Source of the DNA: an uncultured Lachnospiraceae bacterium
Lineage (GTDB): Bacteria > Bacillota > Clostridia > Lachnospirales > Lachnospiraceae
DNA: 64,000 nucleotides
NCBI GenBank assembly: GCA_910579505.1
Contig: CAJTTZ010000010.1
Location: forward strand, 1-64,000
Direction: 5' to 3'
In this document: piece by piece, positions 7,699-15,457 of the stretch
How the letters are laid out: every line of letters starts with the position of its first letter
Position numbering within the stretch: position 1 is the first letter of the stretch
Notes under the pieces: model-generated
Told to the model about the DNA's origin: nothing
Databases searched by the model: none
Seen by the model: only the letters and a program-made list of their open reading frames with translations
Made by a program: the position numbers and the translations under genes

Positions 7699-8045
7699 GG
7701 GGATTTTCCTTTGTCAATATGTAGTGTGAAAGTTTTTTAAGTCATACTAGATATAGGTATGGTATTTTTTTAGGTAAACTACATTATTATTTCTGTGTAT
7801 ATTATCTTACATTTATCTATACTCTATCTGTAACATAGTCGAACATAAAAATACCTTATCTATAACTTATCTGTAACGCCTCGAATTTCCTATCGTCTCA
7901 GCATTTTCAATAATTTTCCTCCGCAATCCCATCTCTCACAATTCCCTTTATAAAAATCCCCTGTTTTCCCAATATTCACACCGAAAAACACACCGAAGGA
8001 CGTATATTTCTTATTATTCCCATCATTTTAGTGGGTATTATAACA
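7699..8045. other. gene-free AT-rich stretch
   Basis: AT-rich non-coding stretch between the possible leader peptide of the TIR operon and the terminator at 8046-8100. It contains near-repeats of a CTATCTGTAAC-type motif (about 7824 and 7860). No convincing gene or RNA was seen; it probably contains the promoter of the TIR operon. Confidence 0.4.
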
Positions 8046-8100
8046 AAATAAAATCTGCCATTTCCTCAATATTTCCACAAGAAAATAGCAGATTCTTTCT
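8046..8100 (-). terminator. probable terminator of the PP2C/two-TM cassette
   Basis: AATCTGC pairs with GCAGATT with partly paired flanks TATTTTC/GAAAT and a 20-base loop; the leftward strand continues TTATTTTG. It is 160 bases past the last stop codon of the cassette. Confidence 0.5.
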
Positions 8101-8262
8101 TACCAAAATGATATTAAATTTGCTGCTCTATCGAACTTCACTCAAAATCCATACTTTTTGTACCAAATAACTAGAAAATAATTCTCTTAAAATCGCAAAA
8201 ACCTTAAAAAATAAGAATAAAGACAATTATAATATATTATCACCGAACCCCTCAAATAAAAT

Positions 8263-9129
8263 CTATTTTGATTTATCCTTTTTCTTCTTTTTGATAATGT
8301 ATTTTATCTCATTTACAGAAGCACTTCTTTTATCCTCATCTGCTTCAACTATTTTCTTTAATTCGTTCCAGTCTATTTTTTTGATCACTTTTTTAGTAAA
8401 TGGATTTACTAAGTTATTTCCAGTCAATTTATTTTTTCTAATATGTGATATAACTGGCGTATGCTCATCATACACAATATCAGATAATTTATATTTCTTT
8501 GAAATTTTGAATGAATTTCCGATATAATTACAATTTCCAGTTATACTTACAGCAATCGTTTCTTCATCAAAATATGTAGGTCTTTCAATTATATCTTTTA
8601 ATACCTGCCTAGGAAACTTTGCTAAATCAAATGAAAATCTATAATAATTCTCTAATGATATTCTTTCATCTGTCAGCGTAAACTCACTATTAATCAATAA
8701 TGGATTTTCCTGCTTTATATATGAACAAGTTACCGCACAAACAGCATTGTGAATATCATAATGATTTCTATTTCCAATTAATATCCCTAAAGTAAGTTTA
8801 TTCTTTGCTTCCCAACTTGTCCTATGTCGAATAACTAATTTATCAGGAAATATTATTCGCGGTTCTCTATTCAAAATATATGCAAAAATATAGCTTGTTA
8901 AAATAGCAATAGCTGCAACTTCAACTATATTTTGTACAAAATAAATAATTGCCGTCACAATACAATTACTTATCTGTATGTTACCACTCACAAATTGACA
9001 ATATAAGAAGTCCATAAATGCTATATCTAAATTATATCTATACTTATATAACAAACATGAAAATATAAAAATATCTAATACATAAAATATCATATACCAT
9101 AGAATACTTTTAAGAATTTTCTTTATCAT
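8263..9129 (-). CDS. two-transmembrane protein with cytoplasmic beta-rich domain
   Basis: A 288-residue membrane protein. Two hydrophobic segments lie at about residues 8-28 (WYMIFYVLDIFIFSCLLY) and 58-85 (IVTAIIYFVQNIVEVAAIAI), followed by a soluble domain of alternating short strands and a very basic C-terminus (KKKKKDKSK). The arrangement of two helices plus a beta sandwich loosely recalls inward-rectifier-type channels, but I see no TxGYG-like selectivity filter and the inter-helix segment lacks a pore-loop signature, so channel function is only a possibility. The gene overlaps the PP2C-like gene by 4 bases (ATGA), which implies tight coupling; the pair may be a phosphorylation-linked membrane effector. 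Confidence 0.65.
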   Translation of the reverse strand: MIKKILKSILWYMIFYVLDIFIFSCLLYKYRYNLDIAFMDFLYCQFVSGNIQISNCIVTAIIYFVQNIVEVAAIAILTSYIFAYILNREPRIIFPDKLVIRHRTSWEAKNKLTLGILIGNRNHYDIHNAVCAVTCSYIKQENPLLINSEFTLTDERISLENYYRFSFDLAKFPRQVLKDIIERPTYFDEETIAVSITGNCNYIGNSFKISKKYKLSDIVYDEHTPVISHIRKNKLTGNNLVNPFTKKVIKKIDWNELKKIVEADEDKRSASVNEIKYIIKKKKKDKSK

Positions 9130-9890
9130 CTGTCTTCCTCAATTATCACCACAGTTTTATCATCTGATTCATTTGCTCTTGTTGTCATTTGATCTATTGT
9201 CATCTGATAAAGTTTTTTACCAGAAACATTTTTTACAATATCTGAAAATCCATCACTACATATAATTATTTTACTATTGTTCAAAATATCTATAGTACCA
9301 TTATTCACAAAATTTATAGCTCTAAAATCACCATTAAGCACTCCATAAGAATAAGGGTGGAATTTATTATTACATATCTCATTTCTTATTTCGTAAGCAC
9401 TAAACTCCTTTTTATGTTTTGCTATTTTCTCAGTTTGACATTTAGTAAATATAGTCTTATCACCTTTATTACTAATAACTAGTCCATAACAGTCTCCAAT
9501 ATATGCATAAAATAGTTTATAATCTCGTATTACTATTATAATGCCAACTGTTCCTGGCAAAAAATTATCAATCCATTCTTTTTTACTGTTGTATTCGTTA
9601 ATTTCATCATTACCTTTTTTTATTGCATTGTGCAGTAAATCCAATATATTTGCATTTGCATCTTCATTTATATTTTCTAACAAAAATTTGTAAACTGATT
9701 TTACAAACAATTTTGATACATCGAAGGATGGACTAGGATTAGGATATATCCCATTTATTTTATCTCTTGATACGCCATCAACCAATAAATAGATACCTCT
9801 ATCATCATCACACAAATAAAAGTCCTCATTAGGTTTATTTATATTTTTACTATTTATTATTGAAACCGAACTACTTTTATATTTTACCAT
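9126..9890 (-). CDS. PP2C-like serine/threonine phosphatase
   Basis: A 254-residue PPM/PP2C-type phosphatase. Metal-binding motifs are visible in order: NEDF near residue 21, YLLVDGVS (about 34-41), FYAYIGDCYG (about 128-137), IIICSDGFSD (about 207-216) and DDKTVVII near the end. The first acidic motif is NEDF rather than NQD and the second is DGVS rather than DGMGG, so it belongs to the divergent PP2C branch common on mobile elements. No kinase or FHA protein is nearby. It overlaps the next gene by ATGA. It differs clearly from the housekeeping Stp at 37835-38605, which has canonical DGMGGH. Confidence 0.78.
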   Translation of the reverse strand: MVKYKSSSVSIINSKNINKPNEDFYLCDDDRGIYLLVDGVSRDKINGIYPNPSPSFDVSKLFVKSVYKFLLENINEDANANILDLLHNAIKKGNDEINEYNSKKEWIDNFLPGTVGIIIVIRDYKLFYAYIGDCYGLVISNKGDKTIFTKCQTEKIAKHKKEFSAYEIRNEICNNKFHPYSYGVLNGDFRAINFVNNGTIDILNNSKIIICSDGFSDIVKNVSGKKLYQMTIDQMTTRANESDDKTVVIIEEDR

Positions 9891-9962
9891 AGCATTTATA
9901 ACCTTTCATCTATAAAATTTCATACCTATGTCCAATTTATTCACAGAAAATTTAATATACAG

Positions 9963-9992
9963 AAAAGGCTACACATTTCTGCATAACCTTTT
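9963..9992 (-). terminator. hairpin terminator upstream of the PP2C cassette
   Basis: A 12-bp stem (AAAAGG...CCTTTT, with several G-T pairs) around a 6-base loop; the leftward strand continues into T-rich sequence. It probably ends the run of small genes that starts near 14 kb. The surrounding stretch 9891-10117 shows nothing else. Confidence 0.55.
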
Positions 9993-10117
9993 CCCAACAA
10001 CAAAATCAATCAATAGGTAATCACTCCTATGATCTACTCAAATTATATCATGGAACACTCAATATTGCTACTGATTTTTCCTAATTACCACTAATCTTGT
10101 ATGCAGATTATCCGCAT

Positions 10118-10663
10118 TCACACCGCAACCTGCCTATATTCCCCTTTATCATCCTTCTCAAAAACAATATCCATACTTTTACCGAAAAATGATTCTTCAT
10201 AATCAGGATGCCATACTCTTATCTTACCATCCATATCAATCATAATCCATGATCTATCTTCAAGTATCTCAAATTCATAGTCTTCTGTCTCATTCGATAT
10301 AAAGGCACATTGTCCTTCTATACAAGATTCTAATCCACCTTTATTATCAGGATCAAAATCCTTTGTACATAATACTGGTACTGGTGAATCATAACTAACT
10401 TTCACTTCTACCAGCTTACCATTTTCCTCTACATATTGTTTTTCATCAGCATTAATATATTTCCATGCTTCCGCTTCAGTAGGAAAGAACTTCATTCCTT
10501 CATGCATCAACACGCCTCTTCCCTTAGTAGTGACATTTGTGAAATAAACCATCCACCCATTCTCCATTCCCAACTGATACTTAGCCGCCCTTACTGGTCG
10601 TGTACAAAGTTCCCTTGCATTTTGTTGAAATACGCTGCCTAGCTGAAAATTATGTATGTCCAT
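10118..10663 (-). CDS. hypothetical protein
   Basis: A 181-residue acidic protein I do not recognise. It starts after AAAGGAG. Features include an aromatic N-terminal part (MENGWMVYFTNVTTKGRG) with a segment FFPTEAEAWKYI, and a C-terminal part with IRVWHPDYEESFFG. No metal motif or membrane segment is seen. It is the last gene of a leftward run of small accessory genes (14.0 to 10.1 kb), most of which lie within a few bases of the next. Confidence 0.55.
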   Translation of the reverse strand: MDIHNFQLGSVFQQNARELCTRPVRAAKYQLGMENGWMVYFTNVTTKGRGVLMHEGMKFFPTEAEAWKYINADEKQYVEENGKLVEVKVSYDSPVPVLCTKDFDPDNKGGLESCIEGQCAFISNETEDYEFEILEDRSWIMIDMDGKIRVWHPDYEESFFGKSMDIVFEKDDKGEYRQVAV

Positions 10664-10684
10664 TGCTCTTTATTCTCCTTTCGC

Positions 10685-10939
10685 TCATTTCCCATATTTA
10701 CTGTCTACAACTGCTTTTCCAACCACAAAAAAGATGTAAATACAGAGAGTAACAACTATTACCGCTATTCTTATTGCTGCCAATCCATCATAAAATGTTG
10801 AAAAACAAATCCCACACAACCATATAACCGTTGCGACATAAAAGCCATATTTAAAAAATTCTGTCAGTATATGGATTTTAGGAAGATCACTAAAGGTATA
10901 ATAGATGTTTCCCTCTTTGTCTTTTTTACCAATAAACAC
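10685..10939 (-). CDS. small membrane protein
   Basis: An 84-residue protein with two predicted membrane helices (FYVATVIWLCGICFSTFY and IAVIVVTLCIYIFFVVG) separated by a short loop. The N-terminal 28 residues are polar. Function is unknown. It sits 2 bases from the upstream zinc-ribbon gene and 21 bases from the next gene, so it is co-transcribed with both. Confidence 0.5.
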   Translation of the reverse strand: MFIGKKDKEGNIYYTFSDLPKIHILTEFFKYGFYVATVIWLCGICFSTFYDGLAAIRIAVIVVTLCIYIFFVVGKAVVDSKYGK

Positions 10940-10941
10940 AC

Positions 10942-11127
10942 TTAATACCTCTCTTCCTTCCGAATTTTCTCTAATCTTTCCTTTTTCTGATTTTTATATC
11001 TTACCCTTGCCCTCGGCTTATACTTATCGCAATGCTGACAGTAGTGAGCATGATCCGCTTTCCTGCCCTTCTTACATAATCTAGCGCATACATAATATAA
11101 GCATGGTGTCTGTCTATCTGTTGCCAT
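10942..11127 (-). CDS. small zinc-ribbon-like protein
   Basis: A 61-residue basic protein with paired cysteines: CLYYVCARLCKKG, then HAHYCQHCDKYKPR, a pattern able to bind one or two zinc ions, followed by a highly basic tail. Probably a nucleic-acid-binding zinc ribbon. GGAGGATTCAGACA precedes the ATG at 11127. It overlaps the preceding gene by 14 bases. Confidence 0.6.
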   Translation of the reverse strand: MATDRQTPCLYYVCARLCKKGRKADHAHYCQHCDKYKPRARVRYKNQKKERLEKIRKEERY

Positions 11128-11431
11128 TGTCTGAATCCTCCATAAATTTATAGGGTGGTAATAATCGCTGTCCACAAAAATCACACCTTTGCTTATTATA
11201 ACTTGTTCCCCGATGGCATGTAGGACAAATCCACCCTCTAAGTTTCCAACTTAATTCAATTTTTCGCGGTTCTTCCTTATCAATAAACCTACAAGTATAC
11301 CATTCATGTACATATCTTTTATATGGTATTTTTACTTTTCCAGAATTTATTAAATACTCTGCTTCACTAAAAGTATCTGCTTCTACAGTAACAATATCAC
11401 ATCCCATTACGTCAATTTTATACTCTGCCAC
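11114..11431 (-). CDS. C-terminal zinc-ribbon protein
   Basis: A 105-residue protein. The N-terminal 60 residues include a pattern (VEADTFSEAEYLINSGKVK) typical of small element-borne proteins; the C-terminal part holds CPTCHRG...CDFCGQRL, a clear four-cysteine zinc ribbon. Function is unknown, probably protein or nucleic-acid binding. It is part of the leftward small-gene run. Confidence 0.6.
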   Translation of the reverse strand: MAEYKIDVMGCDIVTVEADTFSEAEYLINSGKVKIPYKRYVHEWYTCRFIDKEEPRKIELSWKLRGWICPTCHRGTSYNKQRCDFCGQRLLPPYKFMEDSDNGNR

Positions 11432-11445
11432 AATACATATGCTCC

Positions 11446-11886
11446 TTAATACACATTGACTAACTTTTCTTTTACATCCAAAACACAGTAATGTTCTGAT
11501 ACATTCTCAAAAGTATGATAAACATATTCATTATCAAAGCGGATTATCCAGTTATCTTTCCGCCCACCGCATCCGCATTCTGTTATGATCAATTTTCCTA
11601 TTGGTATATCACGTTTTCTTCCAAAAGGAAGATCAGATTCCATATATATTCCATTATTTCTAATGAACATATTGATTGTTGCATTATCTATAATTTCTAT
11701 TATTTTCTCATTAACACCTCTGCAAATAGGTTCTATTGGTGTATCATCGAATATCTGAAATTTTTCTGGATTACAATAATCCCGATAAACACCATCATAA
11801 GAAAACGCTAACTTCTTAAATTCATCCGATGCAAAGAAATCATTGATTTCTCTTTCAATATCAATCATTCTTTTGTTACATGCCAT
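11446..11886 (-). CDS. hypothetical protein
   Basis: A 146-residue protein (MACNKRMIDIEREINDFF...) with an internal CGCGG motif near residue 100 and a beta-rich C-terminal half. AGGAGG lies 9 bases before the ATG at 11886; the frame open to 11919 would overlap the upstream gene and lacks a ribosome site. No family recognised. Confidence 0.5.
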   Translation of the reverse strand: MACNKRMIDIEREINDFFASDEFKKLAFSYDGVYRDYCNPEKFQIFDDTPIEPICRGVNEKIIEIIDNATINMFIRNNGIYMESDLPFGRKRDIPIGKLIITECGCGGRKDNWIIRFDNEYVYHTFENVSEHYCVLDVKEKLVNVY

Positions 11887-11905
11887 TTGCTGAACCCCTC
11901 CTAAA

Positions 11906-12712
11906 TTAATACATATCAAAATACATTTTTTGTTTATTATTAAAGATTAAGGTGTATCGCCTAATTGAAGTAATCCAATCCGCTTTACTTTTTTCAATAT
12001 TGTTTACCTGCTTTTTCAAAATTTCTATGACACAGTTTTTCTTATCCTTTTCTCCTGCACTATGACGTGTCCATCCATGCTGAAACACTATCTTATTTTC
12101 TTTCTTTTTAATAAGAATTGTTCCTTCTTCTGAGAAAAACTCCTGCTTCATCTGAACATTATTGTTTTTATATGTAACGGTAATATTTCTATAATCGTAC
12201 ATTTTATTATTTCTTTCTAATTCCTTTATAAACTCATCCCAAAAAAGATAATTATTATCTTCCATTCTCTGAATATATGCAAAAAATCTACCAATGCATA
12301 TATTGACATTCTCTGCTAAACATTTGCTATACTCTTCTGGATGGTGCCTATTATAGCATGAATTTTGTTCATTTTTAGAAATTTCCCCTTGAATAATATC
12401 ATAAAGGCAATCATACATCTCTTTTGAAAGAATTCCTGTTTCGGATGCACACTTTATTAATTCATTTTCCATTTCCTCTTCTCTAACTGCCTTAACTATT
12501 TCTTCATTTTTCATACTGGTTGGTGAATAGGAAGCTCCCCAGGATGAACCTTTTGACCACGGTTCTCCACCTCTATAATAAAATTCTGTTGGTATGTAAT
12601 GCGGACATCCAATTACTTCATCACACATTCCATGCTTTCTATCGCAAACATCATAAACCCGACTTACTTTACAGGTATTGCACAATTTGTTTTCAAGTCT
12701 CATATTAGTCAT
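11906..12712 (-). CDS. hypothetical cysteine-containing protein
   Basis: A 268-residue protein with an N-terminal cysteine cluster (LCNTCKVSRVYDVCDRKHG, then CDEVIGCPHYIP), which could bind zinc or iron-sulfur, and a helical middle. The ATG at 12712 has GGAGATATAATC upstream. I do not recognise the family. It belongs to the leftward run of small accessory genes. Confidence 0.5.
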   Translation of the reverse strand: MTNMRLENKLCNTCKVSRVYDVCDRKHGMCDEVIGCPHYIPTEFYYRGGEPWSKGSSWGASYSPTSMKNEEIVKAVREEEMENELIKCASETGILSKEMYDCLYDIIQGEISKNEQNSCYNRHHPEEYSKCLAENVNICIGRFFAYIQRMEDNNYLFWDEFIKELERNNKMYDYRNITVTYKNNNVQMKQEFFSEEGTILIKKKENKIVFQHGWTRHSAGEKDKKNCVIEILKKQVNNIEKSKADWITSIRRYTLIFNNKQKMYFDMY

Positions 12713-12753
12713 GATTATATCTCCGCTTTCATTCAATTTTTCCTTGATCTCAA

Positions 12754-12942
12754 TCACGCTATAAAATCCACATCTGTCATATCAGAAATATTTGAGGTCT
12801 TTGTAACAGTCTTTACTTCCATTGTTAATCCTTTTCTGATCATGACCGCCTGTGCCAAAATCTTTGCTTCTTTTTCATTAAAGCATGAGACGAAAACGGT
12901 TTTCCCATCTTTAAAAGTTACTACATAATAATTACGTTTCAA
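12754..12942 (-). CDS. small hypothetical protein, TTG start
   Basis: A 62-residue protein (KRNYYVVTFKDGKTVFVSCF...) resembling the short N-terminal strand-helix-strand of other genes here. GGAGGGG lies 7 bases before a TTG at 12942; the alternative GTG at 12972 has no ribosome site and overlaps the upstream gene. Function unknown. Confidence 0.45.
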   Translation of the reverse strand: MKRNYYVVTFKDGKTVFVSCFNEKEAKILAQAVMIRKGLTMEVKTVTKTSNISDMTDVDFIA

Positions 12943-12964
12943 TTTGATTCCCCTCCACTTCCAA

Positions 12965-13345
12965 TCACACACAAACTATCACATCATCTTCATTAATATA
13001 AAGTTGTCCATCGTGGACAATTCCATTAATACAGCAGCATTCCGCATTCAAATCTACAAAACACATCCCATTGCCTGTAAATTCCTTATGCTCTCCATTT
13101 TCCCCTGCGTCAATATCGGTCAGTTTATAATCAGATAATAAGAATTTCCTGTCTTCTGGTGACAAATCTCCCCACCGCATACCCTCATAATCTTTTTCCC
13201 ATGCCCTGACTACATTTACAAAATCCGACCATTGAACGCCATCACAAGCATTAAGATCACTTGCTGTCTGCTCTGCATCATCACAATCTATTGCCTCAAC
13301 TTCTCTATAGCCTGTCCGTGTAACTTCCACTATATACCTTTTCAT
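12965..13345 (-). CDS. hypothetical acidic protein
   Basis: A 126-residue acidic protein. The N-terminus (MKRYIVEVTRTGYREVEAID) is a strand-turn-strand pattern also seen in the neighbours at 11114 and 12754; the C-terminus has CCCIN and ends VIVCV. No known family. It shares one base with the LexA-type gene upstream, so the two are coupled. Confidence 0.5.
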   Translation of the reverse strand: MKRYIVEVTRTGYREVEAIDCDDAEQTASDLNACDGVQWSDFVNVVRAWEKDYEGMRWGDLSPEDRKFLLSDYKLTDIDAGENGEHKEFTGNGMCFVDLNAECCCINGIVHDGQLYINEDDVIVCV

Positions 13346-13602
13346 TACGCCGATTCCTCCATCTTCACAAACTGAAAACCAATGACCTTTATCGCTCTGG
13401 TAGATTTCTTTTTCATCTGAATCTTTCCTTCATCTTCCAATTTCAGTAAATGAGCATATACGCTTGATGTAGAACTAAGGTCAGTTCCGACACAAATCTC
13501 TCTTACAGACGGTGCATATCCGTTTTTCTTGATAAATTCCACAATGAAGTTATACACTCGTTCTCGTCCTGTTCCTCTTATATGCTTGTTTCCACTTTCC
13601 AT
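13345..13602 (-). CDS. LexA-type winged-helix DNA-binding domain, stand-alone
   Basis: An 85-residue protein consisting of the LexA N-terminal DNA-binding domain only: VYNFIVEFIKKNGYAPSVRE followed by the recognition segment STSSVYAHLLKLEDEGKI. The S24 peptidase half with the cleavage site is absent, so it cannot self-cleave in the SOS response. It may bind LexA-like or element operators. The ATG at 13602 is chosen (GGTG 7 bases upstream); a GTG at 13611 is too close to its ribosome site. Confidence 0.78.
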   Translation of the reverse strand: MESGNKHIRGTGRERVYNFIVEFIKKNGYAPSVREICVGTDLSSTSSVYAHLLKLEDEGKIQMKKKSTRAIKVIGFQFVKMEESA

Positions 13603-13611
13603 AGCTTTCAC

Positions 13612-13986
13612 CTATCCTTTAAACTGTTTATAATTCTCATAATCTGTATTAACAAGCCACCCGTCATGATGAAAATCTGCAATGGCAATATTCATAGCGG
13701 TCTTTGCATTGTCAGCTTGAATAATTACTTCTCTTGTAATATTTCTATAAATAGGCACAATAAACTTTTTCACTCCATGTTCATCATTCCATACGGATTC
13801 AATATCATCCATAATATCCATTAGATTCTGCTTTGCATCCTTTAACCAGTATAATTCCCCATTGATTTCTGCTGGCTTGCCGATTTCAAATTGGTGCTGA
13901 ATGTGATCCGCTAATCGTTTCCGTCCTACTTCCATGCCTAATCTGAAAATCTCATTGTTTGTCATATCCATGTTGTTGTTATTCAT
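13612..13986 (-). CDS. hypothetical protein
   Basis: A 124-residue protein starting after GGAGGATAAACAGT. The N-terminal asparagine-rich stretch is followed by a helical part (LGMEVGRKRLADHIQHQF) and a beta-rich C-terminal part (FIVPIYRNITREVIIQADN). First gene of the leftward run that continues to 10.1 kb. Not recognised. Confidence 0.5.
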   Translation of the reverse strand: MNNNNMDMTNNEIFRLGMEVGRKRLADHIQHQFEIGKPAEINGELYWLKDAKQNLMDIMDDIESVWNDEHGVKKFIVPIYRNITREVIIQADNAKTAMNIAIADFHHDGWLVNTDYENYKQFKG

Positions 13987-14089
13987 ACTGTTTATCCTCC
14001 AGCTGTCTATTTTTTTAACGCTAAAAGTCTCTTATTGTTTGTGTTCCTTCTATATATAATAAGATTCCATCCGATTACTCTAAAGAAAA

Positions 14090-14668
14090 TCAAAATAATT
14101 TTATATGGTTCTGTAATGCGTTCTCTATATCCTTACTTTGCAAGCCGATATACCGCTGTGTGGTTACTGTAGATGAATGTTGCAACAATACACGAACCAA
14201 ATTTATATCATAGTGGTTATTTACATAGATACTGGTTGCAAAATACTTTCTAAAGCTATGGCTTCCTATTCCAGAATATCCAAGATGATCACAAACCAGT
14301 TTCAAATGCTTTGTAACTGCACGTTCTGACATATCAAACAATTTAGCAGCAGGATTGATGTTATTTTCCAGTGCATAGTTCTGAATGTAGATATAAATAT
14401 CCGTTGGAACTGTAAACTCTCTTTTCTTTTTGGTTTTCTGTTCAACAATATCCAATCTGTATCTGTCACCATCACGGACAATAACCGATAAACGCAACTG
14501 CAATATATCACTGATCCGCAATCCTAAATTTGCTTCCAATGATAAAGCTGTTGCAATTCTATTATTCGGCTTTACAATGTGACCATCCGAACATACAAAT
14601 CCATTGCGTATTGTAGAAATAATTTCTCTATACTGTTCTTCCGTGAGTGCGACTGTTTTCTTATTCAA
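14090..14668 (-). CDS. tyrosine recombinase, catalytic domain only
   Basis: A 192-residue tyrosine recombinase with the full active site: Arg51 in GLRISDIL, lysines in QKTKKKREF (78-83), His137-x-x-Arg140 in SHSFRKYFA, His164 in LLQHSS and nucleophile Tyr173 in TQRYIG. The SAM-like core-binding domain of typical integrases is missing, so it is about half the usual length. It starts with TTG after AAGAAGGTG. Such short recombinases act as resolvases, dif-type enzymes or inversion switches as well as integrases. No directionality factor is seen next to it. It may serve integration or multimer resolution of the element. Confidence 0.85.
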   Translation of the reverse strand: MNKKTVALTEEQYREIISTIRNGFVCSDGHIVKPNNRIATALSLEANLGLRISDILQLRLSVIVRDGDRYRLDIVEQKTKKKREFTVPTDIYIYIQNYALENNINPAAKLFDMSERAVTKHLKLVCDHLGYSGIGSHSFRKYFATSIYVNNHYDINLVRVLLQHSSTVTTQRYIGLQSKDIENALQNHIKLF

Positions 14669-14769
14669 ATTTTTTCACCTTCTTAAAAGTTCCTATTTTC
14701 GATATGTTTTAGTTCTTATTTTCCAGATATGCGTATCATACATATCTCAAACCCTTGTAAATAAAGGAA

Positions 14770-14798
14770 AGTTCCTAATCTGTATAGTTATTGGAACT
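14770..14798. promoter_or_regulatory. AGTTCC inverted repeat upstream of the recombinase gene
   Basis: AGTTCCTAAT and ATTGGAACT form an inverted pair about 17 bases apart, with further AGTTCC/AGTTCT copies followed by TATTTTC at about 14687 and 14711. Placement 100 bases upstream of the tyrosine recombinase suggests a recombination site, recombinase arm sites or an operator; which of these is inference. Confidence 0.35.
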
Positions 14799-14893
14799 AA
14801 ATATTTGATTGCCATTTCCACCATTTCAACCTATACTATAAATAATAAGAAAGTTCTGAAATTTCCAAGCTACACAAAAAAATTTTTAAGGGA

Positions 14894-15181
14894 GTGATAA
14901 TAATAGATATAGAAATCAAAGACCGTAACCGAACAAAAGAATTTTTTCAAAATTTCCATAGTAAAGCCGAGGACATAGCATTTTCCATTATCCAAAAGAT
15001 TCCAGAAAAGTTACTTCCCCATTGGCTTATGAATTGGCTTGAAAAGTATTTAGACAAGCGGATCATTGAACTAAAACAACAATCCATCAAAATGACCTGG
15101 CATAATATGTATCTCCAAAACTCATTAACTGAAATCCATAATAGGCAGCAGGACACAAAAAAAGCACCTTCAGATGATTAA
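14894..15181 (+). CDS. small charged helical protein
   Basis: A 95-residue rightward protein (KDRNRTKEFFQNFH...; LPHWLMNWLEKYLDKRI). AAGGGAG overlaps the GTG at 14894, so the exact start is uncertain; no other start fits. It is divergent from the recombinase gene and its stop lies within the following terminator hairpin. The family is not recognised; similar short tryptophan-containing helical proteins occur beside element control regions, but I cannot name one. Confidence 0.5.
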   Translation: MIIIDIEIKDRNRTKEFFQNFHSKAEDIAFSIIQKIPEKLLPHWLMNWLEKYLDKRIIELKQQSIKMTWHNMYLQNSLTEIHNRQQDTKKAPSDD

Positions 15182-15199
15182 TTCATCCGTTGGTGCTTC
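15162..15199. terminator. bidirectional hairpin terminator
   Basis: AAGCACC pairs with GGTGCTT, with an inner AGATGA/TCATC pairing. It ends the rightward gene at 15181 and is preceded by an A-tract, so it could also stop leftward transcription of the PIN operon. Confidence 0.65.
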
Positions 15200-15209
15200 C
15201 CACATATTT

Positions 15210-15257
15210 AACATTTTGATTTTCCGACTAAACAAGTTAGACCGATTCCAAAATGTT
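15210..15257. repeat. 48-bp imperfect palindrome shared with 27.88 kb
   Basis: Outer arms AACATTTTG (15210-15218) and CAAAATGTT (15249-15257) enclose inner CCGACTAA and TTAGACCGA. The core GTCTAACTTGTTTAG on the leftward strand recurs, with one change, rightward at about 27877-27892. It lies between two convergent transcription units. Candidate recombination, resolution or protein-binding site. Confidence 0.4.
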
Positions 15258-15263
15258 AAGTTT

Positions 15264-15455
15264 TTACATACTCGCTACAGCTTTCCGCTTTAATGCTCTT
15301 CTCCGCTCAATTTCTTTTTCCGCTTCTTTGCCGGAATTGTTGTAATACGCAACCTTTTCCGCTACTGTCATATCTTTTGTCCGTTCATAATTCTGTTCCC
15401 TGATCTTGTGAATATCCTCAATCGTAAAATCAGGACTAATAACCAATGCTTCCAT
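15264..15455 (-). CDS. small partner protein of the PIN toxin (candidate antitoxin)
   Basis: A 63-residue charged protein with a KEAEKEIERRRALKRK helix. It follows the PIN gene with overlap or near-overlap, and GAGGG precedes the ATG at 15455. Antitoxins of VapC-like toxins are usually of this size; here the order is toxin first. The assignment is from context. Confidence 0.55.
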   Translation of the reverse strand: MEALVISPDFTIEDIHKIREQNYERTKDMTVAEKVAYYNNSGKEAEKEIERRRALKRKAVASM

Positions 15456-15457
15456 AA

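Noticed and set aside
8263..9129. Inward-rectifier potassium channel
   Set aside because: The two-helix plus beta-domain layout is similar, but no selectivity-filter motif is present, so the channel name was not used.
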